DNA from: a virus | DNA: 32,630 nucleotides | IMG/VR virus record: IMGVR_UViG_3300045996_000216 | Location: 1 to 32,630 of that record | Reading direction: 5' to 3' (one strand) | Shown: positions 5,198 to 14,104 of the stretch, one piece after another | Numbering within the stretch: position 1 is the first letter of the stretch | Layout of the letters: each line of letters starts with the position of its first letter | Made by a program: the position numbers and the translations under genes | The notes under the pieces: generated by a model | Told to the model about the DNA's origin: nothing | Database searches by the model: none | The model's input: the letters and a program-made list of their open reading frames with translations, nothing else

Positions 5198-6928
5198 TTG
5201 TCTGGTCTGCGAGTTGGTCCGATTGGAGAGATTACCTACGACCCTGGGTCGGGGTCGGATCGCTCGGTTCAGGACAAACTGCGCTCCATCGGGATTACCC
5301 CCGGCGACGAGGGAGCGGTTGGGGATGGATCGACCAACGACAGGGTCGCGCTTCTAGCCGCCAACTCTGGAAATGGTCGGGTGCATGGGGATGAGGGCAA
5401 GACTTACCGCATCTCGGCTGATACAACGATTGGGGTGTTCATCGCCAACGGTGCTGTCATTGAGGTTGATTCTGGGCAGACGCTGACCGTAGATCAGGTG
5501 ATTTCAGGCAACGATGTCTGTTTCACGGGTGCGGGGACGGTGGTTATCACCTCCCACTTCTACAACCTGGCATGGTTTGAGGGTGCCACGGCAAACGCGA
5601 AGTTCGACTTCCTCAAGAAGGGGTTGGAGATTAATCGCCAGTGGACGCTGTATATCCCCACCCCCAAGCCGTCCGACCCTGCGGCGATTGAGATTTCAGG
5701 GTTTGGTGAGTTGGCATGGGATCAAACGGCCCCACTGATCTTTGGCGACCCGGAGAACAACTGCACCATTCTGATGGAAGGGTTTCTGATCGCTACGGCG
5801 AGCATGACGGCCCAGATTCAGTTTGGGAACATCGTTGACGAAGAGAAAACCGAGAGCATTCGTGCTCCGTTGGGCTTGAAGCTGTATGGGGATGCGCTGG
5901 CTACGTATGGCCTTTACATCCCGCTGGCCGCGCACATAGACATCCCGCTGATCGAGGCGCACAAGCACCAATCCTCGTTCTGTATCGAGTCTGGGCTGGT
6001 CGCTGCGCTTGCTGTGAACGACATCAGCATTGGCAAGATTTACGGCGCGTATCTCACGGGTTCGATGGTGGACATCATGGGCAAGGCCGGGGTTCTGGCC
6101 GACTCCATCCACATCAAAGAGATTCACTTTGACGGGGCCACGCCCAGCACGGTTAACTCCATCGTGCGGGTCAGGGGTGTTGTGCGAGGTCTGCAGATCG
6201 ACATGATCCGCGACGAGGCCAGCGTCGGGAATGGGTTGTATGACGTTGACACGGCGATTGTCGATGTGAACACGATTACAGACGCTACCCGTGCCCCTGA
6301 AGGCGTGAAGATTGGGACGATCTTCTGGAACATCTCAACCGGCAGTCCCCCAATTGCGCTGAAGGTCCGCAACACAGTGGGAGGGACTGAGCCTGATCCG
6401 AAGAACATCATTTGTGATGACTTCATCTCGCGCACCAACCCATCAGGACATGCGTTTGACCTGACGGTGGGCAGTAATCACCGCGTCAGAGGCCGTGACA
6501 ACGGCAAGACAGTTAACGTAGGTGCAACCTGCACCGACATCTACCTGGACAACTTCCGTATCACGGACTGCACCATCGACAACGCTGCAAGCAACGTGGT
6601 GGTAAACGGCAGTAATCAGCGCAGGGTGGCTATCACCGCTGCAGCAGCAATCTCCATTCCTGTTCCCTCTCATCTGCAGGAGGGGGTCATGCTGAACATG
6701 ACCGCGATGGATGCTGGCGGGACCATGCGTTACCTACAGGCTGCGCTTGAGTGTTCCTCCGGGGCGTCGGCAGTCAAGGTGGCCGGATCGGCAGATGTGG
6801 ACGTGACCACCGGAGCGCTGACTGGCTCCACCGGGACCGCCAGCCGAATCACTGTATCGGCAGACAACGGGTTGATCTACATCGAGAACCGCCTTGCTGG
6901 CACCGAGACGGTTCGCATTGAATTCTGA
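5198..6928 (+). CDS. tailspike / tail fibre with right-handed beta-helix domain
   Basis: 576 aa starting at TTG 5198, with GGAG at 5189-5192 and no in-frame ATG nearby. After a short N-terminal part (VGPIGEITYDPGSGSDRSVQ) comes GDEGAVGDGSTNDRVAL, the motif that opens pectate-lyase-like beta-helix domains of phage spikes. A long stretch of short beta repeats follows (about residues 60-480), then a C-terminal trimerisation-like part ending ENRLAGTETVRIEF. Such proteins bind and often cleave capsule or LPS. No catalytic residues can be assigned by eye. It is the first late gene, upstream of terminase, and not in the usual place after the tail genes. The N-terminal adaptor is short, so attachment to the virion may need the nozzle protein. 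Confidence 0.78.
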   Translation: MSGLRVGPIGEITYDPGSGSDRSVQDKLRSIGITPGDEGAVGDGSTNDRVALLAANSGNGRVHGDEGKTYRISADTTIGVFIANGAVIEVDSGQTLTVDQVISGNDVCFTGAGTVVITSHFYNLAWFEGATANAKFDFLKKGLEINRQWTLYIPTPKPSDPAAIEISGFGELAWDQTAPLIFGDPENNCTILMEGFLIATASMTAQIQFGNIVDEEKTESIRAPLGLKLYGDALATYGLYIPLAAHIDIPLIEAHKHQSSFCIESGLVAALAVNDISIGKIYGAYLTGSMVDIMGKAGVLADSIHIKEIHFDGATPSTVNSIVRVRGVVRGLQIDMIRDEASVGNGLYDVDTAIVDVNTITDATRAPEGVKIGTIFWNISTGSPPIALKVRNTVGGTEPDPKNIICDDFISRTNPSGHAFDLTVGSNHRVRGRDNGKTVNVGATCTDIYLDNFRITDCTIDNAASNVVVNGSNQRRVAITAAAAISIPVPSHLQEGVMLNMTAMDAGGTMRYLQAALECSSGASAVKVAGSADVDVTTGALTGSTGTASRITVSADNGLIYIENRLAGTETVRIEF

Positions 6929-6937
6929 TTGCGACCT

Positions 6938-7342
6938 ATGAATACAAGTCTGCTCAGGACGTTGCTTGGGTCGCGGTACAAGTCGCCCCAGCTCTGGGAC
7001 AACAGGAACGTGACTCTCACGGGGAGCGCGACCCAGTTGGCTTCGGGTGTTTATCGCATCCTGACCGCTGATGGCACTCTGTCCGAGGTATCTCAGATCG
7101 GCCAACCTTTGGTTGTGAACCGCTGGTATGAGGTTTCTCTTCGCATTGACAGCATCGCAACTCTCGGCGGCGGGGTAAAGGTCGGTGCCAACGGGCCGAC
7201 GTTCACCACTGTAGGCGCTCACCGCTCTATCTGGCAGGCCGACACGGCTTTTGCCAACGTCAAGAGGGCGGCGGCAGCAGCAACCGACATCCAGATAAGC
7301 GCCGTCTCTTTCCGAGAGGTGTACGGCAACTACTCCATTTAG
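6938..7342 (+). CDS. probable tail-associated beta-sandwich protein (134 aa)
   Basis: Starts at ATG 6938; a TTG at 6929 directly after the tailspike stop is an alternative. The protein begins MNTSLLRTLLGSRYKSPQLW and continues with beta-rich sequence. The pieces ASGVYRILTADGTLSEVSQI and NRWYEVSLRIDSIATLGGGV look like a carbohydrate-binding-module type jelly roll. I know of no named family. Its position between the tailspike and another small beta protein suggests an accessory receptor-binding or virion surface role. Confidence 0.6.
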   Translation: MNTSLLRTLLGSRYKSPQLWDNRNVTLTGSATQLASGVYRILTADGTLSEVSQIGQPLVVNRWYEVSLRIDSIATLGGGVKVGANGPTFTTVGAHRSIWQADTAFANVKRAAAAATDIQISAVSFREVYGNYSI

Positions 7343-7350
7343 GGAGCCCT

Positions 7351-7803
7351 ATGGCATACAAGAGTCAACCCACCGTCACCCGTCCTGCAAACACCACCGC
7401 CTACACCGCTGGGGATGTGGTGGGAGGGGTTATCACGTTCGACCGACCATCGGACAATGTTCTGCTCATCACCTCGGCAGACTTGGCGATTGACGTTGCC
7501 GCCGTTCCGGCCAGCATGACCAGCTTTCGCCTCCACCTGTACCGGGAGACTCCGGCCAGCGCGATTGCAGACAACGCAGCTTGGGACTTGCCATCCGGCG
7601 ACCGGGCTGCGTACCTTGGGTATATCGACCTCGGCTCCCCCGCAGACACGGGTTCAACTCTGTTTTCCCAGGTCGAACAGGTCAACAAGCAGATTGAGCC
7701 GGGCTCCACTGGCCTGTTTGGATATCTGGTGACTAACGGCGGGTTCACCCCTGCCGCCAACTCTGAAGTCTATCGACCCCGCCTGCACGGAGTCGGCCTC
7801 TAA
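7351..7803 (+). CDS. phage virion-type beta protein (150 aa)
   Basis: ATG 7351 follows AGGGAGCCCT. The N-terminus MAYKSQPTVTRPANTTAYTA then GDVVGGVITF is a motif I recognise from small virion proteins of several phages, in which TAYAAGDVVG recurs. The rest is predicted beta, with FRLHLYRETP and YLGYIDLGSP. No enzymatic motif is present. It is probably an exposed structural protein (decoration or tail-tip); the precise role is unknown. Confidence 0.6.
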   Translation: MAYKSQPTVTRPANTTAYTAGDVVGGVITFDRPSDNVLLITSADLAIDVAAVPASMTSFRLHLYRETPASAIADNAAWDLPSGDRAAYLGYIDLGSPADTGSTLFSQVEQVNKQIEPGSTGLFGYLVTNGGFTPAANSEVYRPRLHGVGL

Positions 7804-7841
7804 CCACTAACCGGACTACACCCGCAAGGGAGGTCTAAAGC

Positions 7842-8123
7842 ATGGACGACCGTAAAGAAGGCCCCAATAGGGGGAACGCAGGCAAGGGACGACCCAAGGG
7901 AGCCCTCAACAAGACCACCAAAGCGGCCAAGGAGGCGATTGCCATCGCAGCCGAGGCATTGGGTGGTGCGGAACGTTTAACGGCTTGGGCGCAGGAAACG
8001 CCTGAGAACGAACGCGCCTTCTGGGTGACGATCTACCCGAAGCTGATCCCGGTCACTCTGGCTGGTGACGAGGAAAACCCGCTTCACTTTGCCGGCTCGT
8101 TGAAGCTCGTCCCGCTGAAGTGA
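7842..8123 (+). CDS. terminase small subunit-like protein
   Basis: 93 aa, ATG 7842 after GGGAGGTCTAAAGC. The basic N-terminus contains NAGKGRPKGALNKTTKAAKE, the GRPKGSLNK-type opening of a family of short terminase small subunits. ERLTAWAQETPENERAFWVT and IYPKLIPVTLAGDEENP follow. The small subunit recognises the packaging site and hands DNA to the large subunit. The large subunit begins inside its last codons (GTGA), supporting the call. It is shorter than typical TerS proteins, so recognition may be simplified. Confidence 0.75.
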   Translation: MDDRKEGPNRGNAGKGRPKGALNKTTKAAKEAIAIAAEALGGAERLTAWAQETPENERAFWVTIYPKLIPVTLAGDEENPLHFAGSLKLVPLK

Positions 8124-9430
8124 GCGACATTGAGATTGGCCTTCCTGAGAAGCTGATTCCAGTCTTCCACGGGGAGGCTGACGTAAGAGGCTCCTACGGT
8201 GGTCGGGGAAGTGCCAAGACCCGCAGCTTTGCCAAGATGGCTGCTGTATGGGGGATGAGGTTCGGACAGGCAGGGATACCGGGGATCATCCTGTGCGCCC
8301 GCCAGTTCATGAACTCGCTGGACGACAGCTCCCTTGAAGAGTGCAAGCGAGCCATTGAGGACGAGCCTGCTCTAGCCGCTTACTACGATGTAGGCGAGAA
8401 GTACATCAAGAGCCGGGATGGGCGGATCAACTTCGCCTTTGCTGGCCTGGACCGGAACATTGCATCGGTCAAGTCGAAGGGCCGGATTCTCCTGTGCTGG
8501 GTGGATGAGGCTGAGCCGGTCACTGACTTGGCTTGGGTCACGCTCATTCCGACATTGCGGGAAGAGGGCGATGGGTGGAACGCGGAGTTGTGGGTAACGT
8601 GGAACCCGGCTCGGAAGGGGTCTGCCACTGACAAGCGATTCAGGGGCAACACGGACCCTCGGTACAAGATCGTTGAGCTGAACTGGCGGGACAACCCCAA
8701 GTTCCCGCAGAAGCTGGAGCGGGACAGACAGCGCGACCTGATCGAACGCCCGGAGCAGTACGACCACATCTGGGAAGGTGGATACGCCACGGTCCAAGAG
8801 GGCGCGTACTTCGCCAAGGGGTTGGTTGAGGCTAAGAACCAGAAGAGGATTGGCAGGGTGTCTGCTGATCCCCTGATGACCATTCGCCTGTTCTGCGACA
8901 TCGGCGGGACGGGAGCTAAGGCTGACGCCTTCGCCATGTGGGCCGCACAGTTCATCGGCAAAGAGATTCGGGTGCTGAACTACTACGAACAGGTGGGCCA
9001 GCCCCTAGCTACTCACATCGCCTGGATGCGAGCGCAGGGCTACACGGCAGACAAGGCGCAGATATGGCTGCCCCACGATGGAGCCACGCAAGACAAGGTT
9101 TATGACGTTTCCTACGCATCTGCACTGAAGCAGGCGGGGTACACGGTCACGGTAGTACCGAATCAAGGCAAGGGCGCTGCAAAGGCCCGGATCGAGGCAG
9201 CTAGACGCCTGTTCCCCTCGATGTGGTTCAACGAGGACACGACCGAGCCGGGCAGAGAAGCCCTTGGCTGGTATCACGAAAAGAAGGACGAGCAGCGAAA
9301 CATCGGGCTCGGTCCAGAGCACGACTGGTCAAGCCACGGAGCGGACGCCTTTGGACTGATGGCGGTTGCTTACGAAGCACCGAAGGCCAAGGACAAGCCG
9401 ATCAAGTACCCCAAGTCAGGAGTGATATGA
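8120..9430 (+). CDS. terL: terminase large subunit (packaging ATPase/nuclease)
   Basis: 436 aa from a GTG coupled to the small-subunit stop. The ATPase domain has Walker A GGRGSAKT (residues 27-34), Walker B ILLCWVDE with catalytic E130, and the coupling motif WVTWNPA (158-164). The RNase-H-like nuclease domain has FCDIGGTGAKADAF with D260 and D269, LPHDGA with D320 and HGADAFGLM near 410. This is the Terminase_3 (PBSX-like) pattern. It pumps DNA into the procapsid and cuts the concatemer. Complete and undisrupted; the stop overlaps the next ATG. Confidence 0.95.
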   Translation: MSDIEIGLPEKLIPVFHGEADVRGSYGGRGSAKTRSFAKMAAVWGMRFGQAGIPGIILCARQFMNSLDDSSLEECKRAIEDEPALAAYYDVGEKYIKSRDGRINFAFAGLDRNIASVKSKGRILLCWVDEAEPVTDLAWVTLIPTLREEGDGWNAELWVTWNPARKGSATDKRFRGNTDPRYKIVELNWRDNPKFPQKLERDRQRDLIERPEQYDHIWEGGYATVQEGAYFAKGLVEAKNQKRIGRVSADPLMTIRLFCDIGGTGAKADAFAMWAAQFIGKEIRVLNYYEQVGQPLATHIAWMRAQGYTADKAQIWLPHDGATQDKVYDVSYASALKQAGYTVTVVPNQGKGAAKARIEAARRLFPSMWFNEDTTEPGREALGWYHEKKDEQRNIGLGPEHDWSSHGADAFGLMAVAYEAPKAKDKPIKYPKSGVI

Positions 9431-9597
9431 GCATCGCTCTGATGAATCGAATCAAGGAGATGGAGCGCGTCATCGCGCTACTGAACCAAGACCAAATGGA
9501 GTGCGCCCTTGAAATCGCAGCGTTAAAGCTGGAGATTGAGAAGCTCCGCGAGAAGCAAAACCGCCCCAAACCCGGACGACCCCCAAAGCATGGCTGA
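9427..9597 (+). CDS. short coiled-coil protein between terminase and portal (56 aa)
   Basis: ATG 9427 overlaps the terminase stop (ATGA). The sequence is one amphipathic coiled coil (MNRIKEMERVIALLNQDQME to LKLEIEKLREKQ) followed by a basic tail RPKPGRPPKHG, which looks DNA-binding or AT-hook-like. It overlaps the portal start by eight bases. No family is known to me. A packaging-motor accessory is possible from position only. Confidence 0.65.
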   Translation: MSIALMNRIKEMERVIALLNQDQMECALEIAALKLEIEKLREKQNRPKPGRPPKHG

Positions 9598-11731
9598 TGA
9601 AAACTCCCTGATTACTGCCATCGAGCAGCACGAGAGCCAGGCCGAGCTGTACGGGACGCTCTCCGAAGATCGCACCAAGTCGCTGGAGTATTACCGTGGC
9701 GAGCCTATGGGCAACGAGGTCACGGGCCGTTCTCAAGTCGTCTCGCGGGATGTCTTTGACACGGTGGAGTGGATCAAGCCGGACATAGCTGAAATCTTCT
9801 GCGGTGGAGATGAGGTTGTCTCCTTCTCCCCGAAGTCTCAAGAGGACGTAAAGGGTGCCGAGCAAGAGACTGATTTCGTTAACCACGTCATCACCCAACG
9901 GAACGACTGGTTCTCCGTGTTCTACGGCTGGAGCCACGACGCCCTGCTGCAGAAGGTGGGCTACGTCAAAGCGTATTGGGACGATTCCGAGGACGAGACG
10001 GAAGAGAAGTACGAAGGTGTAAGCGAAGAGGAATACCAGTTCCTGATGCAAGACCCCGGCGTGGAGTTGGTCGAGTACGAGGAAGGCCAGCAGTTTGTGG
10101 CGGGGATGGTCGAGCCGATCAAGACCTACACCTGCACGTTCAAGCGCAAGACCGGCAAGGACGTTGTTCGGCTGGTCAACGTGGCTCCCGAGAACATCAA
10201 GGTTTCACAGCACTCTAGAAACCTGAGCCTGCAAGACCCGGCCCTTGACTTCTGCGAGCACGAAGAGTCCAAGACCATCTCTCAACTGCGGGAAGAGGGT
10301 TTTGAGGTTGACGACAACATCGCGGACTCCGGCAAGTCTGCTGGGGATTACGAGGACGCCAGCCGGAACCGCTATCAGCCGTTCATGGACATGGATGAGG
10401 GCGGCGAGAACGACCCTTCCATGCGCCGGGTGCGGGTGCGGGAGGTGTGGATTCGCCACGACGATGACGGCGACGGCAAGGCCGAACTGCTCCATGTGAT
10501 TGTGGTGGGCCGGGAGATTCTGCTCAAGGAAAAGGCAGAGTTCGTCCCCATCGTTGCTCTGTGCCCCGCTCCGCTGCCGCACCAGCATTACGGCCTGTCG
10601 CTGGCCGATGCGGTCATGGACCTGCAGCAGATCAAGACGGCTCTGTGGCGCAACGCACTGGACAACCAGTACCTGGCCAACAATGGACGGTACGGTATCG
10701 ACGCGGATAACGTCAACCTGGACGACATGCTGGATAGCCGTCCGGGTGGAATCGTGCGGGTCAAGGGTAATCCGGGACAGGCGATCTTCCCGCTGAACCA
10801 TCCGACCACGGGTGAAATCGCCATCCCGATGCTGGAGTACACCGACCGTATCGGCATGAAGCGTACAGGTGTGAACGAGCAGACCCAGGGGCTCGATTCG
10901 CACACGATCAACAAGAACACGCCATACGCCACGACCGCTGCACTGATGTCCGCAGCACAGAAACGAGTCAGGTTCATCGCCCGGATCATGGCGGAGACGG
11001 GCGTAAAGAGCCTGTTCCTGATCGTCCACGCCCTGACCCTGAAGCACGCCCGCAAGGCGGAGATTGTCAAGCTCAGGAACGAGTTTGTTCCTGTGGACCC
11101 GAGGCATTGGGTCAAGCGCCAGGACATGACTGTTTCCGTGGGTCTGGGGACGGGCGACAAACCACAGCAGATCGCGTTTCTGGAGAAGGTCTTCCAGTTG
11201 CAAGGCGCTGTCGGCCCTCATGGGTTGGCGAGTCCGGCGAAGGTCTACAACACCCTGTCCAAGCTGACGAGGGCTGCAGGATTCAAAGACCCTGGCGAGT
11301 TCTGGGACGACCCGAGCCAAAAGCCGCCCGAGCCGAAACAGCCTCCGCCCGAGGTGTTGGTGGAGCAGATGCGCCAACAGGGTAAGGCTCAGTCCGACCA
11401 GATGAGCGCGCAGATCACCATGCAGCTTGAGCAGGCCAAGGGCGATCTGTCCATGCGGCAGAAACAGGCTGAGTTGGAGCTTCAGGCGCAGAACGACGCG
11501 AGAGACGCTGAGAGAGAGCGGATGCGCGCCGAGATGGACGCGCAGATCAAGGCTCTGGATGCGCAGTATCGGGACCAGCAGCACCAGCGGGAGATGGAAT
11601 TCCAGCGGTGGAAGGCTGAACTCGATGCAGCGGTGAAGATTCAGGTCGCGCAGGTGAGTGCACAGGCCAGTGTGCAGAACGCGGCCACGGCGGCAGCGGA
11701 GCGCGAAGTTAGCCAGGAGGTCCGGCCTTGA
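9590..11731 (+). CDS. portal protein (P22-type)
   Basis: 713 aa from ATG 9590 (an in-frame non-ATG extension upstream is unlikely because it overlaps the small gene further). The N-terminal part contains EDRTKSLEYYRGEPMGNEV, GRSQVVSRDVFDTVEWIKPD and WSHDALLQKVGYVKAYW, which I recognise from portals of P22-like and related podoviruses. The central part has MRRVRVREVWIRHDDDGDGK and GLSLADAVMDLQQIKTALWR. From about residue 590 the protein is a Gln/Glu/Lys/Ala-rich coiled coil, the long helical barrel seen in P22 gp1. It forms the dodecameric DNA channel at the capsid vertex. It overlaps the next TTG start by four bases. Confidence 0.92.
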   Translation: MADENSLITAIEQHESQAELYGTLSEDRTKSLEYYRGEPMGNEVTGRSQVVSRDVFDTVEWIKPDIAEIFCGGDEVVSFSPKSQEDVKGAEQETDFVNHVITQRNDWFSVFYGWSHDALLQKVGYVKAYWDDSEDETEEKYEGVSEEEYQFLMQDPGVELVEYEEGQQFVAGMVEPIKTYTCTFKRKTGKDVVRLVNVAPENIKVSQHSRNLSLQDPALDFCEHEESKTISQLREEGFEVDDNIADSGKSAGDYEDASRNRYQPFMDMDEGGENDPSMRRVRVREVWIRHDDDGDGKAELLHVIVVGREILLKEKAEFVPIVALCPAPLPHQHYGLSLADAVMDLQQIKTALWRNALDNQYLANNGRYGIDADNVNLDDMLDSRPGGIVRVKGNPGQAIFPLNHPTTGEIAIPMLEYTDRIGMKRTGVNEQTQGLDSHTINKNTPYATTAALMSAAQKRVRFIARIMAETGVKSLFLIVHALTLKHARKAEIVKLRNEFVPVDPRHWVKRQDMTVSVGLGTGDKPQQIAFLEKVFQLQGAVGPHGLASPAKVYNTLSKLTRAAGFKDPGEFWDDPSQKPPEPKQPPPEVLVEQMRQQGKAQSDQMSAQITMQLEQAKGDLSMRQKQAELELQAQNDARDAERERMRAEMDAQIKALDAQYRDQQHQREMEFQRWKAELDAAVKIQVAQVSAQASVQNAATAAAEREVSQEVRP

Positions 11732-12018
11732 CTGACAAGCTCCAAGACGCAGTAAACCGGGGACACCGGGCCAAAAACATCCTTGAGGACGAGCTTTTCA
11801 AGGAAGCAGCGGAGCACATCGACGCCGAGTGTTTTCGCAAGTTTTCAGAGGTTCACCCTACAGACGTTGAGGCGCTGGCCCAAGTCGCTGGTATCAAGTA
11901 CCTGCACACGAAGTACAAAGCCTTCCTGACCCGTGCGGTGCAGGACGGAAAGCTGGCCCAGATCGAGATTGAGCGCGAGAGCAAGCTAAAGAAGCTGACT
12001 CGTCGCACGTTTGGTTAG
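11728..12018 (+). CDS. small head-gene protein of unknown function (96 aa)
   Basis: Starts at TTG 11728 with a near-perfect AGGAGG seven bases before; the TTG overlaps the portal stop. The protein is mostly helical and charged (KLQDAVNRGHRAKNILEDEL, EALAQVAGIKYLHTKYKAFL, ending KLKKLTRRTFG). In related phages a protein of this size sits between portal and scaffold. The role is unknown; it may be a portal or terminase accessory. Confidence 0.65.
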   Translation: MTDKLQDAVNRGHRAKNILEDELFKEAAEHIDAECFRKFSEVHPTDVEALAQVAGIKYLHTKYKAFLTRAVQDGKLAQIEIERESKLKKLTRRTFG

Positions 12019-12101
12019 ACGGCTGAAAGCTCCCAGCCACTAAGCCCACACGGGCCTATTGGAGCAGCCCAGCGCAGTGATGCGTCGGCAAAGGAAGACG
12101 A

Positions 12102-13091
12102 TTGAACGAAGTTGACCACGCCCCGTCAGGGGAAGTCGCAACCGGCATGACTGAGGATCAAGCGGCCTCAGAACTGCTGCGTAAATGGGGTGCTACGGAG
12201 GAATCCGACGCATCCACGGAAGGCGAAACCGAAGAGGAAGCGCCAGTAGCGGAAGCCGAAGAGGCCACTCCCGAGACTGACGACGAAACAGAGGAAGACC
12301 CCGACGAAAGCGGTGAAGTTGAAATCGACGTAGCGGGCGAGAAGTTCAAGCTCCCCCCAGCTCTCAAGGAACAAGCAGAGCGCATCCAAGCCAAGGCCAA
12401 AGAGGTTGAGGCCGGTGCGACCCGCAAATTCCAGGAGGCCGCCGATCTTCGGAAAGCCGTAGAAGCCCGCGCAGAGCAAGTAGGACGCATGCAGCAGATC
12501 GCCCAAGCCCAGGCTGATCTTCTGGCTGACCACCGCGTAGTGGTGAAGCGACTAGCGGCCTATGAGCAGATCAACGTCCAGGAGTTGGGTCACAACGACC
12601 CCGCAGCACTGACGCGGATCAATGCTGAATACAACCAGTTGACCGCTGCCAAGCAACGTCTTGAGCAGGCATACGGACAAGCGGTTGCGGCGTATGACGC
12701 ACAGACCCAGCAGGCCAAACAAGCCAGGCAGCAGTCTGTCCATGAATTCGCCAGCAAGAACATCAAAGGATGGGGCGCAGAGAGTAACGACCGTCTGGGT
12801 GAGTACGTGACCAAGAGGGGGATTGAACGCGATTCAGTCCTTGCAGTCCTTGAGCACGACCCACGGTTTCTCCTGATCCTGGAGGACGCAGCTTATGGAC
12901 AAAAGGTCCGCAGCTCCAACCCTCAGAAGGCCCAACCGAAAGCCCAGACTCTCAAACCGGGGGGTTCGGGATTGACCAAACCTGCGAGCGCGCAGAAAGC
13001 CGAACAGTCGATGGCCCGCCTGAAGAAGACAGGCAGCACCGATGACGCTGCGATGGCGCTGCTGGCTCGCTCTGCAATCAGGAAACGCTAA
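12102..13091 (+). CDS. scaffolding protein, probable
   Basis: 329 aa from TTG 12102 with AAAGGAAGACGA before it. The N-terminal 75 residues are extremely acidic (Glu/Asp/Ala/Thr repeats). A helical coiled-coil middle (about 85-210; KEQAERIQAKAKEVEAG, QLTAAKQRLEQAYGQAVAAY) and a basic C-terminus ending AMALLARSAIRKR follow. This acidic-helical-basic design with a basic capsid-binding tail just upstream of the major capsid gene is the standard for phage scaffolds. Its call rests on composition and position, not on a catalytic motif. No separate head protease gene is visible next to it. Confidence 0.8.
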   Translation: MNEVDHAPSGEVATGMTEDQAASELLRKWGATEESDASTEGETEEEAPVAEAEEATPETDDETEEDPDESGEVEIDVAGEKFKLPPALKEQAERIQAKAKEVEAGATRKFQEAADLRKAVEARAEQVGRMQQIAQAQADLLADHRVVVKRLAAYEQINVQELGHNDPAALTRINAEYNQLTAAKQRLEQAYGQAVAAYDAQTQQAKQARQQSVHEFASKNIKGWGAESNDRLGEYVTKRGIERDSVLAVLEHDPRFLLILEDAAYGQKVRSSNPQKAQPKAQTLKPGGSGLTKPASAQKAEQSMARLKKTGSTDDAAMALLARSAIRKR

Positions 13092-13093
13092 TC

Positions 13094-14071
13094 ATGGGAC
13101 AAGCTACCGGAACCACGGACACCTACGACCTCGTAGGTCTTGCCGAAGACATCGAAGACGTGATCTTCAACATCTCGCCTGCTGACACTCCGCTGCTGAC
13201 GCTGGCGAAGAAGAAGACGGCGACCGCCACCCTGCACCAGTGGCAGACCGACACCCTGGCCGCCGCTGCTGCCAACCGCGCGATTGAAGGCGACGACAGC
13301 ACGTATGCCACGGCTGCTCCGACGACCATGCTGTCGAACTACCTGCAGATTTCCAAGAAGACCGTCATGGTTTCTGGTACTGCTGACAAGGTTCGCAAGT
13401 ACGGTCGTAAGGAAGAATTCGCCTACCAGATCGCCAAGCGCGGCAAGGAACTCAAGCGCGACATCGAAACCGCCCTGTGCGGCAACCAAGCCTCTTCGGC
13501 TGGTGGTTCGGCTACCGCTCGTTCCTCGGCTGGCCTGGAGTCCATGATTGCGGGTAACCGCATCATCGGCGGTGGCGGCACGGCTGGCACGACCCCCGGC
13601 TACTCGGCTGGTGTGTGGGCTGCTCCCACGGACGGCACGGCGACCACGACCCTCACGGAAACCAACTTCCTTGATGGTCTGGACGCTGCTTGGACCGATG
13701 GTGGCGATCCGTCCACCATCCTGATGGGCTCGTTCAACAAGCGCAAGGTTGCGGCCTTCGCTGGTGCGAACAAGTTCGCCGGTTTCTACAACCCGAAGCA
13801 GGGCGCTGCTCAAGGTATGGTGATCGGTGGGGTTGACCTGTACGTGTCGGACTTTGGCGAGCACAAGCTGGTACTGGACCGCTTCATGCGCTCCCGTACC
13901 GTGCTTGGCCTGACCCCGGAGTATGTCTCCGTGGCCTGGCTGCGCCCGATCAAGTTTGAAGAGCGTGCGAAGACGGGTGACGCGACCCGTGGCGAACTGC
14001 TGTGCGAATGGACGCTGGTTGCTGACAACCCGGACGCGCACTTCAAGATTCAAGATCTGCCGGTGGCGTAA
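13094..14071 (+). CDS. major capsid protein (SU10/DUF5309-type)
   Basis: 325 aa. ATG 13094 lies two bases after the scaffold stop. The opening TYDLVGLAEDIEDVIFNISP followed by ADTPLLTLAKKKTATATLHQ is the signature of SU10-type (DUF5309) capsid proteins. Other family points are MVSGTADKVRKYGRKEEFAY, ELKRDIETALCGNQ, the PSTILMGSFNKRKVAAFAG strand and GELLCEWTLVADNPDAHFKI at the end. It adopts an HK97-like fold and forms the shell. The gene is noticeably enriched in common codons compared with its neighbours, as expected for the most abundant virion protein. A strong terminator follows. Confidence 0.92.
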   Translation: MGQATGTTDTYDLVGLAEDIEDVIFNISPADTPLLTLAKKKTATATLHQWQTDTLAAAAANRAIEGDDSTYATAAPTTMLSNYLQISKKTVMVSGTADKVRKYGRKEEFAYQIAKRGKELKRDIETALCGNQASSAGGSATARSSAGLESMIAGNRIIGGGGTAGTTPGYSAGVWAAPTDGTATTTLTETNFLDGLDAAWTDGGDPSTILMGSFNKRKVAAFAGANKFAGFYNPKQGAAQGMVIGGVDLYVSDFGEHKLVLDRFMRSRTVLGLTPEYVSVAWLRPIKFEERAKTGDATRGELLCEWTLVADNPDAHFKIQDLPVA

Positions 14072-14078
14072 CGACTGA

Positions 14079-14104
14079 GGGGAGGGCTTCGGCTCTCCCC
14101 TTTT
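14079..14104 (+). terminator. intrinsic terminator after the capsid gene
   Basis: GGGGAGGGC (14079-14087), TTCG tetraloop, GCTCTCCCC (14092-14100) with one G-T pair, followed by TTTT. It lies eight bases after the capsid stop. It would lower expression of downstream head genes relative to capsid unless antiterminated. Confidence 0.88.

Noticed and set aside
5136-5357. Forward frame from ATG 5136 as the first late gene
   Set aside because: It runs through the terminator and a different frame of the tailspike, with Arg/Pro-rich shadow-type sequence.
9430-9450. Other CTGATGA words as further hammerheads (for example near 9437 and 8873)
   Set aside because: They lie in coding sequence and lack a stem II followed by GAA and a matching stem III.
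10205-11584. Long reverse-strand open frame inside the portal gene
   Set aside because: Mirror frame of a high-GC real gene, no ribosome site, sequence without domain-like order.
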